Part shown: positions 30,771 to 39,220 of the stretch, piece after piece
Numbering within the stretch: the stretch's first letter is position 1
Layout of the letters: each line of letters opens with the position of its first letter
Source of the DNA: Coriobacteriia bacterium
GTDB taxonomy: Bacteria; Actinomycetota; Coriobacteriia; WRKU01; WQUG01
Direction of reading: 5' to 3'
Length of the DNA stretch: 49,267 nucleotides
Assembly (NCBI GenBank): GCA_009784345.1
Contig: WRBW01000005.1
Location: 1-49,267 of the forward strand
Program-made: the position numbers and the translations under genes
Notes under the pieces: model-generated
Databases searched by the model: none
Told to the model about the DNA's origin: nothing
What the model saw: the letters and a program-made list of their open reading frames with translations, nothing else

Positions 30771-31323
30771 GAGTTACATACCTGCCATCCCTCGTGTCAA
30801 TCCGTAACACATCACCAATCTCGACGAAGTTAGGCACGCTAATAGTCGCACCGGTCTCGAGCGTGGCTGGCTTGCCACTGCTATTGACGGTATCGCCCTT
30901 GAAACCAGGCTCGGTTTCAGTCACTTCAAGCTCGACAAACATCGGAGGCTCGACACCCAAGTAGTCGCCATCAGCGGTCAGCACCGTGACCTCGTCGTTT
31001 TCCTTCAGCCACTTCTTGCCTTCACCCACAAAGTCTGCGTCCATTTCGACCTGGTCATAGGTGTCGGTGTCCATAAAGTGATAACTATCGCCGTCGTTAT
31101 ACAAATACTGCATACCACGACGCTCGACACGCACGCTGTCAAACTTTTCACCACTGCGGAAGGTATAGTCAACAATGCGACCATCCTCGAGGTTCTTTAG
31201 CTTCGTGCGTACAAAAGCAGGACCCTTGCCCGGCTTGACGTGCTGAAACTCGACGATAATCCAACGCTTGCCATCATGTAAGATAGCCATGCCGTTTTTG
31301 AATTGAGCAGTTGAAACTGACAT
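30763..31323 (-). CDS. efp: Translation elongation factor P
   Basis: A 186-residue EF-P that relieves ribosome stalling at polyproline. The three beta-barrel domains are present; the modification loop is VKPGKGPAFVRTKLKN, with lysine at the tip (EF-P K34 position) and the usual G-K-G-x-A. The modification system is not in the window. The ATG at 31323 follows GAGAGGACATACTT. The last codons overlap the tyrS start, so efp and tyrS form an operon. The Pro-rich proteins in this window (DUF948, sortase tail, MBL linker) would be among its clients. Confidence 0.95.
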   Translation of the reverse strand: MSVSTAQFKNGMAILHDGKRWIIVEFQHVKPGKGPAFVRTKLKNLEDGRIVDYTFRSGEKFDSVRVERRGMQYLYNDGDSYHFMDTDTYDQVEMDADFVGEGKKWLKENDEVTVLTADGDYLGVEPPMFVELEVTETEPGFKGDTVNSSGKPATLETGATISVPNFVEIGDVLRIDTRDGRYVTRV

Positions 31324-31387
31324 AAGTATGTCCTCTCACCCGGCGCCCCCGCAGAAGCATCCGTATAGTCATTTTTCATGCTGAACC

Positions 31388-31393
31388 ATTATA
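31388..31393 (-). promoter_or_regulatory. -10 box of the efp-tyrS promoter
   Basis: On the minus strand TAGTATAATGG gives a perfect TATAAT, 65 bases before the efp start codon. A TACCTC-like -35 lies 17-18 bases upstream and is weak. Transcription would start near 31381. Confidence 0.5.
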
Positions 31394-31474
31394 CTATCTC
31401 GCTATTCAATAGAGGTAGTCTACTTTTTACACAAAAAGGACTGGGACGATCCTCACTTTGGTTGACAGCATGTC

Positions 31475-32017
31475 TTATGCAGAATGACTCTTTTCACGTT
31501 CAGTATTGTCAAAAAAGACTGCATCACCTAATGTTCCATCACTATATATACACTGCGGATGCGACTTCACGAGCCTATACTGGCCAGCCATATATTCGTC
31601 TATAGCTTTACCCCAAAAATAAGCGGATGCCGTATTTTTCGGGCTGTAGTATAAATGCCACCTCCCCCTTTGTCTGTCAAATATTTCAAACACGGCTTTT
31701 CTTCCGATGCCTAATCTGCGGTATTTATGCATCACAAAGAAGTCACACAGACAGTAGTCGATCTTTTCGTCAGTTACTTCCGGCATATCATGAATCAACG
31801 CGAAGCCTGCCAACTTATCGTCAGCCTCAATAAAATACGCGATGCACTTTCTGTCGGCCTGCATGAAGCAATCGAAATCATAGCGCTCATCACAGTAAAG
31901 TCCGAATTCATTTACATCCTCAGGGACATATTGAGACCACTCATACGCATATTTTTCATATAAATTGATAAGAATTTGCAATTCATCAACATTAACTTCC
32001 CGTAATGTCATTTTCAT
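31475..32017 (-). CDS. GNAT family N-acetyltransferase
   Basis: A 180-residue acetyltransferase. The acetyl-CoA pocket is FFVMHKYRRLGIGRKAVFEI, matching the GNAT motif A (R/Q-x-x-G-x-G/A). KLAGFALIHDMPEV and WHLYYSPKNTASAYFWGKAI are the other expected strands and helices. The substrate is unknown; similar stand-alone GNATs acetylate amines or antibiotics. The ATG at 32017 is preferred, with a GGAATGG site before it; the frame extends to 32086 without a better site. It sits in the gap between the core genes efp and MerR. Confidence 0.8.
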   Translation of the reverse strand: MKMTLREVNVDELQILINLYEKYAYEWSQYVPEDVNEFGLYCDERYDFDCFMQADRKCIAYFIEADDKLAGFALIHDMPEVTDEKIDYCLCDFFVMHKYRRLGIGRKAVFEIFDRQRGRWHLYYSPKNTASAYFWGKAIDEYMAGQYRLVKSHPQCIYSDGTLGDAVFFDNTEREKSHSA

Positions 32018-32107
32018 TTTTGCACCATTCCAATTGTAAAAAAAATTGACTTTGCCACGAGAGCGCAAGCTTTGGTCGTTTAACAAAAATACCCTACAAG
32101 CCTTGTA

Positions 32108-32881
32108 CTAGTCTTGCTGGGCAGCGGCTGCGCGAAAAGCCGTCGCCATATAGTCAGACAGGCCCTCGCCCGCCTTGTCGATGTTTTCCTTGAAGCGCGG
32201 GTCGGCCTCCCACATGGCTCCAAAGTTTGCGTGCATTTCAGGCGAGCAGTCATAAAACCAGCGGCTAATGAGCTCGCGATGCTCTTCAGCCAAGGCTCGC
32301 GCATCAGGCCCGTCGGCAGGCTCGCCTTCGTTCATCAAGGCCACAAAGTCATGGTTGATATCAGCGGCCTCTTCTTTGTAGCGTTCCCAGTCCGCCGGCG
32401 TATAGCCCTTCACGCGCCGCGCGCTCTGGGCGTAAGCATCAGTGTGACCCCACTTTTCGCGGGCCTCGTCCTCATAGGGGTCGTTGGCAAAACCATTCAG
32501 TTCATCAGTGGTGCTCATGGGAGCTCCTTCCAATTCAGCGTAAATCATGTCTTCAAGGTGGTGAATCAGGCCATCGATCTTGCTGCGTTCTTGCTTCAGC
32601 AGCTCAAGGTGACTGATAAGGCGACGGGATCTGTCAAAACAGTCGGCGGAGTGCGTCCCATCCATGAGACCCGCAATCTGCTCCAAAGGCATATCCAGTG
32701 CCCGGTAGGCTAGTATTTCTGCTAGCCTGCGCGCGTCACCTTCCTGATACAGGCGGTAGCCCGCCTGGCTACGAGCACTGGGCTGCAAAAGCCCGATGCG
32801 GTCATAATGACGCAAGGTCTTTGTCGTGACCCCTGCCAGTCCCGCCAGCTGACCTACGGTATAAGTGCTTGATTCATCCAT
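32108..32881 (-). CDS. MerR-family regulator with TipAS-like domain
   Basis: A 257-residue regulator. N-terminal MerR helix-turn-helix: YTVGQLAGLAGVTTKTLRHY then QAGYRLYQEGDARRLAEILA; the coiled-coil dimer helix follows (LELLKQERSKIDGLIHHLED). The C-terminal TipAS-like domain (about residues 130-257: EKWGHTDAYAQSARRVKGYT, EHRELISRWFYDCSPEMHAN) binds hydrophobic or thiopeptide-type ligands in TipA. A motif copy (32645-32659) is read as GTHSAD, between the helix-turn-helix and coiled coil. The targets are unknown. Confidence 0.85.
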   Translation of the reverse strand: MDESSTYTVGQLAGLAGVTTKTLRHYDRIGLLQPSARSQAGYRLYQEGDARRLAEILAYRALDMPLEQIAGLMDGTHSADCFDRSRRLISHLELLKQERSKIDGLIHHLEDMIYAELEGAPMSTTDELNGFANDPYEDEAREKWGHTDAYAQSARRVKGYTPADWERYKEEAADINHDFVALMNEGEPADGPDARALAEEHRELISRWFYDCSPEMHANFGAMWEADPRFKENIDKAGEGLSDYMATAFRAAAAQQD

Positions 32882-32960
32882 GCCACCATAGTAAACCTTA
32901 CCCTTAGGGCAAGGTCAACACCCAGTTGGCAAATAATTGCGCAGAGGGGGTCCATGGTGG

Positions 32961-32982
32961 GGGGCGAGTGGGTGCTCGCCCC
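32961..32982. terminator. GC-rich hairpin after pepP
   Basis: GGGGCGAG (32961-32968) and CTCGCCCC (32975-32982) form a perfect 8-bp stem around TGGGTG, 18 bases past the pepP stop. There is no T-run, so a factor-independent terminator is doubtful. The same hairpin type, GGGCGAGC/GCTCGCCC, occurs at 15230. Confidence 0.45.
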
Positions 32983-33000
32983 GCTGGTGTGAAAGCAGTT

Positions 33001-34158
33001 TTAGATGGTGATGAGATGTTTGGGAGAGCTGGTAATGTTTTCGCTACCATCCTCTGTGACAATCACCATGTCTTCGATGCGCACACCCAATACACCGGGT
33101 ATGTATATCCCGGGCTCGCAGGTGATGACGGCACCGGCGGGAAGGGCTTCCTCGCTGCGCGTTGAAGCATTGGGTAGCTCGTGAATATCAAGTCCGACCC
33201 CGTGTCCGGTGCCGTGAGTAAAGTACTCGCCGAAACCTGCGTGTTCAATGACTTTACGTCCTGCTGCGTCCACTTCGATACCAGTGGCACCTGCCACGAA
33301 GGCAGCAAGGCTCGCCTCTTGAGCTGCGAGCACGGCATCGTATACCGCTACCTGCTGGTCGGTGGGATGGACGCACTCCGCCGTATCAGTTTTTCCGCCA
33401 ATAAAGATAGTGCGGGTCATATCGCTGCAGTAGCCACGGTAGGCTGCTCCAAAATCAAGGGTCAGCAGGTCACCGGGTTCGATAATGCGCTCGCCGGGGT
33501 GCGCATGTGGCAGCGAACCGTTGGGACCAGAGGCCACAATGGGTGGAAAGGCGAGGCCTTCAGCACCCAGCTTGCGCGCGGTGAACTCGAGCTCGAGGGC
33601 GATTTCTGCTTCAGACATGCCCGGCTTTATAAAACTGCACAGGTGATCAAAAGTCTGGTCGGTGATGGCCTGAGCCGTCTTGATGCGGGCCAGTTCTGCT
33701 CGGTCCTTGGAAGCGCGGACATCTTCGACCCAGTTTTTGGCGGGCGTGATGGTGGCATGAGCTGCGCTCTCTTTGAGCTGTTCGAAGAGGCGGTAAGGAA
33801 TCGTGTCCTCAAGCGCGATGGTCTTGAAACTTGTGAGGTCCCAGATTTCGTGCATGTCCTTGAAGACGAGCTTGCCTGCAGGGTCGTCGACGGTCCAGAG
33901 GGGACTTGCTACCGGCGCGTCGCCCGCTGTCTGCGCTGCCTGCGTTTGGGCCACTTCAAGATAGCGGCCGTCAGTGAGCAGGCGGGCCTGATCCTGAGTT
34001 ATCAGTACAGCATGAGGATTCCCCTCATCGCGTAGGTAGTCAAAGCCCGTTAGGTATTCGACATTGACGGACTTGATGGCGATAAAGGCATCGATGTTTT
34101 CTGCGGCAAGGCGGGTGCGGATCTGTGTGATGCGGTTGGTGATGTCAAAGTGGGGCAT
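33001..34158 (-). CDS. pepP: Xaa-Pro aminopeptidase (M24 family)
   Basis: A 385-residue creatinase/prolidase-like M24 metallopeptidase that removes N-terminal residues before proline. The metal ligands are all seen: LTLDFGAAY (Asp), GYCSDMTRT (Asp), THGTGHGVGLDIHE (His), ITCEPGIYIPG (Glu), VRIEDMVIVT (Glu). The N-terminal creatinase-like domain is residues 1-130. It could be PepP or PepQ (prolidase), which cannot be told apart here. A motif copy (33368-33382) lies inside, read AECVHPTD, in a surface-loop insertion between two strands. It is 11 bases downstream of aroQ on the same transcript. Confidence 0.85.
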   Translation of the reverse strand: MPHFDITNRITQIRTRLAAENIDAFIAIKSVNVEYLTGFDYLRDEGNPHAVLITQDQARLLTDGRYLEVAQTQAAQTAGDAPVASPLWTVDDPAGKLVFKDMHEIWDLTSFKTIALEDTIPYRLFEQLKESAAHATITPAKNWVEDVRASKDRAELARIKTAQAITDQTFDHLCSFIKPGMSEAEIALELEFTARKLGAEGLAFPPIVASGPNGSLPHAHPGERIIEPGDLLTLDFGAAYRGYCSDMTRTIFIGGKTDTAECVHPTDQQVAVYDAVLAAQEASLAAFVAGATGIEVDAAGRKVIEHAGFGEYFTHGTGHGVGLDIHELPNASTRSEEALPAGAVITCEPGIYIPGVLGVRIEDMVIVTEDGSENITSSPKHLITI

Positions 34159-34169
34159 GGTAGCGGCTC

Positions 34170-34598
34170 CTAAGGTAACAAATGGTCGAGGGCGGATTTG
34201 TATGAACCTGCGCCGTCTCCGGCGAAGTGTGCTGCACAGACCTCGCGGATGACATTGTTGCGGCGAAAGTCTTCGCGGCTGTCGGGGTCTGAAAGGTGCA
34301 CCTCGACGACGGGCACATCGATGGCAGCTATCGCATCGCGCAGTGCAATCGAATAGTGTGTGTAAGCAGCAGCATTTAGAATGACAGCATCATAGTTACC
34401 CGTCGCGTCTTGCAGCGTGTCGACCATGACTCCCTCGTGATTTGTTTGCACAAAGTCGAGTGTGCCTTCCGTTACCTGCTCGAACCAGTATTCTGTCAAC
34501 AGGTCGTTGATCTCTTCTAAGCTCAGCGTGCCATAGATTTCAGGTTCGCGGGTTCCCAAGAGGTTCAGGTTGGGGCCATTTAAGATGAGGACTCTCAT
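34170..34598 (-). CDS. aroQ: 3-dehydroquinate dehydratase, type II
   Basis: A 142-residue type II dehydroquinase, step three of the shikimate pathway. MRVLILNGPNLNLLGTREPE then YGTLSLEEI gives the start with the catalytic Tyr (EIYG) and the Arg lid. NAAAYTHYSIALRDAI and VEVHLSDPDSREDFRRNNVI hold the other active-site residues (His, Arg). Length is exactly right. The start overlaps the aroB stop by four bases. With aroB, aroK and aroE upstream this gives a shikimate operon lacking aroA, aroC and aroF. Confidence 0.95.
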   Translation of the reverse strand: MRVLILNGPNLNLLGTREPEIYGTLSLEEINDLLTEYWFEQVTEGTLDFVQTNHEGVMVDTLQDATGNYDAVILNAAAYTHYSIALRDAIAAIDVPVVEVHLSDPDSREDFRRNNVIREVCAAHFAGDGAGSYKSALDHLLP

Positions 34599-36046
34599 GT
34601 TGTGGGCTCCTTTGGTGCTGACGCAGTGCTCTCTTCCGGGTGCAGAGACCCCGGCTCGGGGGCCGGGGTGACGGGGGTGGAGTCAGGAGTGACGGGGGTG
34701 GATTCAGTGTCAGGAGAGGTGCTGGCCTGGTCAGACTCCGCCAATTCTGCTGCCTGAGCTTCACTTCTCTTTGGGACTGCGAGCCAGGCGCGCAGATGAT
34801 CGCACAGTACCTCGCGGGAAACGGTCACTATTTCTGGCTGGCCAGGTGCCGGCAGCAGGATGAAGCGCAGGTCAGAATCCTGCGTCTTTTTATCGCGATA
34901 GAAGACCTCAAGCATGGCGTCCCGATTGCTGCCCATGATGGACGGGTCAAGGGCCGGTAGCCCCAGCGCATCAAGTAGCGCATCTTGTCGCAGGACGAAA
35001 TCTGCCGGGGCATCGACTAGTTGCATGGCAATGCGTGCTTCAAAGCGCATACCCTGCGCCACAGCAATACCGTGAGGCACGGCGTCGATGGGCACGATGG
35101 GTGTTGCTGTTGACGCAGACTCTTCCACGTACTGCGCCTGCTGCAGCTGCTCTTCATGGCGCTGAGCCGTGATTGTTTCGATGACGTGACCCAGGGTGTG
35201 GCCGTAATTCAGCGACAGGCGCGTCGAGGGCACCATATCTTCTGTCGGGTCTGCAGCCACCACTTGCGCCTTAAAAGTGATGCAGGCTGCAATCAATTCT
35301 TTCAGCGTCACCGGATCGCGACGGCGCAGCCCTTCGGCATTGATCTCCATCCAGGCGGTGAAGTCCTCGCCCGCTAGAAGGGCTGTTTTGGCAGCCTCTG
35401 CAAGGCCGCATTGGTAGTCTGCTTCTGGCAAGTCCTGCAGGTAGGCAAGGTCAGTAGCTATGACTAGCGGGTGCTTATACAGACCAATTTGATTCTTGCC
35501 CGTCGGTAGGTTCACGGCTGTCTTGCCCCCAACGGCCGCATCTACCAGCCCCAAAAGCGTCGTCGAAATATGCACCAAATGCATGCCGCGCTTATAGATT
35601 CCTGCGACAAAACCGGTCAGGTCACTGACGACTCCCCCACCTAGCGAGCACAGCACGGTGTCACGGGTGGCACCCAGGGTGCCCAGGGCTTCGCACAGCT
35701 GCTCGACAACGGCGAGCGACTTTGCTGCTTCTCCTGCTGGTACAGTCAGGGCATCTACCCGCCAGCCTGCTGAAATAAACTGTGTCTCGACATCGATCCC
35801 AAAAAGCTCAGCCGTATTTTCATCGCACAGGATGATGACACGCGGGGGCTCGTTAAAGCGCAGGGCAGCGCGTTCGACACTGGGCTTGCCAATAAGGGTC
35901 TCGAGGTATTTTGCCAGCATGCGCCCGGGCTTTTCCATCATAAAGATGGGATAGGCAGCAACGCCTTTCCCTAGGTTCACATCGAGGCGCAGACCATCAG
36001 GATAGTCATGTCTTACCACGACTTCATTAGGCGAGGATGTAGTCAT
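34595..36046 (-). CDS. aroB: 3-dehydroquinate synthase with extended C-terminal tail
   Basis: A 483-residue enzyme making dehydroquinate from DAHP with NAD and zinc. The NAD-binding GGGVVSDLTGFVAGIYKRG and VDAAVGGKTAVNLPTGKNQI, and the zinc His in LNYGHTLGHVIE, are present; a normal AroB is about 360 residues. An insertion of about 20 residues sits between GHVIE and HGIAVAQGM. The last about 60 residues (from AVPKRSEAQAAEL) are a Ser/Thr/Pro-rich tail not found in AroB. Its DNA includes a repeat module (34645-34672) and TGGTCAGACTCCGCC (34728-34742). The tail is probably disordered. The start overlaps the aroK stop by 20 bases. Confidence 0.9.
   Translation of the reverse strand: MTTSSPNEVVVRHDYPDGLRLDVNLGKGVAAYPIFMMEKPGRMLAKYLETLIGKPSVERAALRFNEPPRVIILCDENTAELFGIDVETQFISAGWRVDALTVPAGEAAKSLAVVEQLCEALGTLGATRDTVLCSLGGGVVSDLTGFVAGIYKRGMHLVHISTTLLGLVDAAVGGKTAVNLPTGKNQIGLYKHPLVIATDLAYLQDLPEADYQCGLAEAAKTALLAGEDFTAWMEINAEGLRRRDPVTLKELIAACITFKAQVVAADPTEDMVPSTRLSLNYGHTLGHVIETITAQRHEEQLQQAQYVEESASTATPIVPIDAVPHGIAVAQGMRFEARIAMQLVDAPADFVLRQDALLDALGLPALDPSIMGSNRDAMLEVFYRDKKTQDSDLRFILLPAPGQPEIVTVSREVLCDHLRAWLAVPKRSEAQAAELAESDQASTSPDTESTPVTPDSTPVTPAPEPGSLHPEESTASAPKEPTT
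34645..34672. repeat. Module B hairpin inside the aroB coding sequence
   Basis: GAGACCCCGGCTCGG then GGGCCGGGGTGAC. The arms ACCCCGGC (34648-34655) and GCCGGGGT (34662-34669) are perfect. The same 28 bases occur, with one change, inverted at 46081-46108 behind the antiporter gene. Here it is coding, read on the minus strand as VTPAPEPGS, and the neighbouring TPVTPDSTPVTP comes from a short duplication. Confidence 0.7.
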
Positions 36047-36596
36047 AACCTGCCTCTTTCAGTCTTCTGACCACGCAATCTGCAACCTCATCGATGCTGC
36101 GCTGGTCGGTTTTGACACTAAAATCGCTGGCCGCCTCATACAGTGCGAGGCGCGATTGTGCTAGGGCATAAATGGCATCGGTGCTGCCAGCAAGGCTCAG
36201 CAGCGGACGGCTGGTCCAGTCATCAATGCGGGCAAGCGCGCGCTCAGGCGAAACCGCGAGGTAGACCACTACCGCAGATCGCCGCAGCGCCGCAAGACTC
36301 TCGGGATTAGTGACCGTGCCACCACCACAGGCTATGATGCAGTTCCCTGGGCTTGCCAATGCTGACTGCAGCGCCTCGCGCTCGAGCTCGCGAAAACGAC
36401 GCTCCCCGTCCTCTTGAAAAATCGCAGAAACCTTTTTCCCGGTCAACTCTTCGATAGAATCATCCAAGTCGATGCGCGCCCGCCCATAGCGCGTCGCAAG
36501 CTCACGGGCAACACAGGTCTTGCCTGCGCCCATAAAGCCAACCAGCGCAATATGACGTCGCTCATCGCTTGCGGTATGTACTGTTGAATCACTCAT
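36027..36596 (-). CDS. aroK: Shikimate kinase
   Basis: A 189-residue kinase that phosphorylates shikimate. The P-loop is GFMGAGKT (about residues 20-27), then RIDLDDSIEEL (shikimate-binding Asp), FRELEREAL (Arg) and IACGGGTVTNP (Gly-rich shikimate site). The LID and the adenine loop are in RIDDWTSRPLL. The start ATG at 36596 follows GGGGGTCAC. The stop lies within the start of aroB, overlapping by 20 bases. Confidence 0.95.
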   Translation of the reverse strand: MSDSTVHTASDERRHIALVGFMGAGKTCVARELATRYGRARIDLDDSIEELTGKKVSAIFQEDGERRFRELEREALQSALASPGNCIIACGGGTVTNPESLAALRRSAVVVYLAVSPERALARIDDWTSRPLLSLAGSTDAIYALAQSRLALYEAASDFSVKTDQRSIDEVADCVVRRLKEAGYDYILA

Positions 36597-36669
36597 GTGA
36601 CCCCCGTATCTTTCAAATCTCTTGCGTATTACCAGCAGACCATCAGCGCCCTAGCAAAGACCCACAACT

Positions 36670-37560
36670 CTATTCGAAACTCGCTGCTGTGACCTGCGTC
36701 AAAGAAGCATCTATGATACTACGAAGCTCGCGCGAATCTGCGTCGACCCCCCAGAATCGCATGCCCAAAATGGCCTGCTCGACCAACATGCTGCGCCCGT
36801 CTGCAGCAGGAATATTCAAATAGTGAGCCGCACCCACCAGCGCCGTCGTGCCATCCTTGCGATACACGGCATCATAGACCGCAGCAACATAGTTACCCAA
36901 AAAGACCTCAGACACAGGCATACGATTGTCGGCCATCCCCAGCGGAGTCGCGTTAACCAGCAGGTCAACGGGCGATTCCAGCATCTCAAGCCCCTGATAC
37001 GACAGCGGTAAAATCCGATCTTTGTCACCAATACTCGTATCCTCAAGCTGCCAATCCTGCACAACGCGCCGCGGATCACGGGTGACCAATGCAATTTGGT
37101 CAGCACCCCCCTGGAGGAGTGCGTCCACTATAGCCCGCGATGCGCCGCCACTGCCGCAGACGACGGCGGTACACTCTAGCATGTCGAATTCGAGCTCGCG
37201 CGTCAGCGCGCGGGCAAAGCCGCCAGCATCGGTATTGTCCCCAAAGAGACTGCCATCTGCTTCACGGCGGATGTAGTTTACTGCGCCCGTTCTGCGGGCA
37301 GCTGTGGTCGTGCGGTCACAGGCCTCAAAGGCGGCAAGCTTGTAGGGAATGGTGACGCAGGCTCCAGCAAAAGCCCCGCTGCGCAAGGCATGCACGATGA
37401 CCTCAAAACCGGCCTCGTCCCCCGGGTCAAGGGCTTCGAGCTCACGCGGCAGCTTCAACTGCTGGTACACCGCATTGTGCAGCAGCGGTGACAGCGACTG
37501 AGTGATGGGCGTACCCACTACCAGATACTTTTGCACTTTATGTGTCGTATAGTCAGTCAT
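36670..37560 (-). CDS. aroE: Shikimate 5-dehydrogenase
   Basis: A 296-residue NADP-dependent enzyme reducing 3-dehydroshikimate. GTPITQSLSPLLHNAVY binds shikimate, CVTIPYKLAAFEACD has the catalytic Lys, GDNTDAGGFARAL has the Asp, and VVCGSGGASRAIVDALLQGG is the nucleotide-binding turn. The canonical N-R-T motif is replaced by VTRDPRRV. A motif copy (37113-37127) is read as VDALLQGG in that turn's helix. The ATG directly follows another copy (37560-37574) whose GGAG serves as ribosome site. Part of the shikimate operon, 24 bases after yqeG. Confidence 0.95.
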   Translation of the reverse strand: MTDYTTHKVQKYLVVGTPITQSLSPLLHNAVYQQLKLPRELEALDPGDEAGFEVIVHALRSGAFAGACVTIPYKLAAFEACDRTTTAARRTGAVNYIRREADGSLFGDNTDAGGFARALTRELEFDMLECTAVVCGSGGASRAIVDALLQGGADQIALVTRDPRRVVQDWQLEDTSIGDKDRILPLSYQGLEMLESPVDLLVNATPLGMADNRMPVSEVFLGNYVAAVYDAVYRKDGTTALVGAAHYLNIPAADGRSMLVEQAILGMRFWGVDADSRELRSIIDASLTQVTAASFE

Positions 37561-37574
37561 GGACGCACTCCGCC
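37560..37574 (-). promoter_or_regulatory. Motif copy serving as aroE ribosome binding site
   Basis: On the minus strand the exact motif GGCGGAGTGCGTCCA ends in the first base of the aroE ATG. Its GGCGGAG is 8 bases from the start codon and is the only purine-rich ribosome site. So this copy of the repeat is doing a job in translation, whatever else it does. Confidence 0.6.
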
Positions 37575-37584
37575 TCTTGGTCTC

Positions 37585-38100
37585 CTACTTGATGGGTGCA
37601 GGCTGCCTGTCGCGCATAATAAGCTTCTCCACATGACGCAACAGCAGCGTATGCGTGAGGTCTTTTTTCGCCAGCGGCAGCACCATAACGCAGGGGATGC
37701 CCAGCAGTGCTGAACCCAGTACGTCGGTAAAGAGCTGGTCGCCAATCATGATGGTGTTTTTGCGGCGGCCGCGTGTTTCGCCAGATTTCGAATGGGCGCG
37801 CTTGATGGACAGCCAGAAGGCAAAGGGTAGCGGTTTGACGGCCTTTGACACCAGTTCCATATCCAGTTCTTTTGCGGCGGTGTGGACGCGCTCGTGCCAG
37901 TTGTTGGATATCAGGCAGACTTTCAGGCCGGCGTCATACAGCGACTGGCACCAGGCCAGTATTTCAGGGCTGAACTGACTGGTATCGCGGGGCAACAGGG
38001 TGTTGTCCAGATCGACCAGTACCGTGTCCTTGCCCTGCGCGACAATCCACGCGGGGTCAATATCAAGGACGGATTCAACGTACTGTGCAGGTATTTTCAT
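37585..38100 (-). CDS. yqeG: YqeG-family HAD phosphatase
   Basis: A 171-residue HAD-superfamily phosphatase of the IIIA/YqeG group. VLVDLDNTLLPRD is HAD motif I (Asp-x-Asp), CLISNN is motif II, AVKPLPFAFW holds the motif III Lys and MIGDQLFTDVLG is motif IV. YqeG proteins are small and of uncertain substrate, linked to aro and RNA genes in Firmicutes. The ATG at 38100 is one base beyond the mltG stop; the frame extends upstream into mltG but no better start is seen. Confidence 0.85.
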   Translation of the reverse strand: MKIPAQYVESVLDIDPAWIVAQGKDTVLVDLDNTLLPRDTSQFSPEILAWCQSLYDAGLKVCLISNNWHERVHTAAKELDMELVSKAVKPLPFAFWLSIKRAHSKSGETRGRRKNTIMIGDQLFTDVLGSALLGIPCVMVLPLAKKDLTHTLLLRHVEKLIMRDRQPAPIK

Positions 38101-38101
38101 G

Positions 38102-39187
38102 TTATTGTCCAAACACTTCGCGGGACAGCTGGCGGGCGCGGTTGAACTCTGCGGTGTTGCTGGCAAAGGTCTGCGAGCCGTCAGTCCCGGTCAGGACAAA
38201 GTAAATGTAGTCAGTGCTTGCCGGATGCAGGGCCGCGTCCAAGGCCTCGCGTCCTGGGTTCGAAATGGGCCCGGGGGGCAGACCGTCATTCATGTAGGTA
38301 TTCCAGGGGCTGGGCACCTCGGTCTGGGCATAGGTCAGGCGCAGGCGTTGACGTTCCTCACCGGGCAGCAGGTACTGCACGGTCGAACAAAACTGCAGCT
38401 TGCGATTAATCGCCAGGCGATTGTAGACCACAGATGACACCAGCGGACGCTCGCTTGACAGTGATGACTCCATCTCGACCAGCGAGGCAATCGTCACCAG
38501 CTGCGCAGGGCTCATGTCGGCAGCAGGACCTGTGGGCGCGTCCAAGGTATTCCAAACGGCCTCGAAACGACGCAACATCTGCGTGATGACGTCTTCTACC
38601 GTGGCATCTTCGAAAAACTCATAGGTATCAGGAAAGAGGTAGCCCTCCATCGAATCATTAAAGGCACCCACCAGGAAAGGAAACTCGCCGGCAAACTGCG
38701 CGGCACCAGTCTTACCCAGGGTCGTGAACTCTTCGGCACTAAAGCTCATGCCGGCTTCTTCAAGCAGCGTCCCCATGCGGTCGATACTGCGTCCCTCGGG
38801 CAAGGTCACCTTCACCACGTCTTGACGCGGCGGGCCTGCCTGCAGCATGGCAAAAATCTCATCCTTGCTCATGCCGGTGTGCATCTGATAAGTACCAGCC
38901 ATAAAGCTGCCGTCAGCACCCGCAAGTCTTGCCTGTACACGAAAACTCAGCGCAGAGTTCACCATGCCCGAATCATACAAAATGTCGGCAATCGCCGAAG
39001 TCGAGCTACCGCTGGGAATGACAATCGTCTTCTCAACGCCAGCCTCACCAGCAGCGGTCGCCGCCGGGCCTCCGCTCATCAGCACATAGTAGCCCACACC
39101 AACGCCCGCCAAAGTTAGTATTATCAGCACCGACAACAAGACAATGCCAAAAGGAAATTTCTTAGTCTGTTTACTTCTACGACCCAT
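38102..39187 (-). CDS. mltG: Endolytic murein transglycosylase
   Basis: A 361-residue MltG (YceG) that cuts nascent glycan strands and limits peptidoglycan chain length. A membrane anchor (FGIVLLSVLIILTLAGVGVG) is near the N-terminus and the YceG domain fills the rest: VIPSGSSTSAIADILY is the LysM-like start, and SLVEMESSLSSERPLVSSVVYNRL carries the catalytic Glu. YKV-type ends (YIYFVLTGTDGSQTFASNTA) are as in the family. Between ruvX and yqeG on one operon, a common order. Confidence 0.95.
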   Translation of the reverse strand: MGRRSKQTKKFPFGIVLLSVLIILTLAGVGVGYYVLMSGGPAATAAGEAGVEKTIVIPSGSSTSAIADILYDSGMVNSALSFRVQARLAGADGSFMAGTYQMHTGMSKDEIFAMLQAGPPRQDVVKVTLPEGRSIDRMGTLLEEAGMSFSAEEFTTLGKTGAAQFAGEFPFLVGAFNDSMEGYLFPDTYEFFEDATVEDVITQMLRRFEAVWNTLDAPTGPAADMSPAQLVTIASLVEMESSLSSERPLVSSVVYNRLAINRKLQFCSTVQYLLPGEERQRLRLTYAQTEVPSPWNTYMNDGLPPGPISNPGREALDAALHPASTDYIYFVLTGTDGSQTFASNTAEFNRARQLSREVFGQ

Positions 39188-39220
39188 AACGAGGTTTGAC
39201 TCCCCTCAGATTTGAAAACA

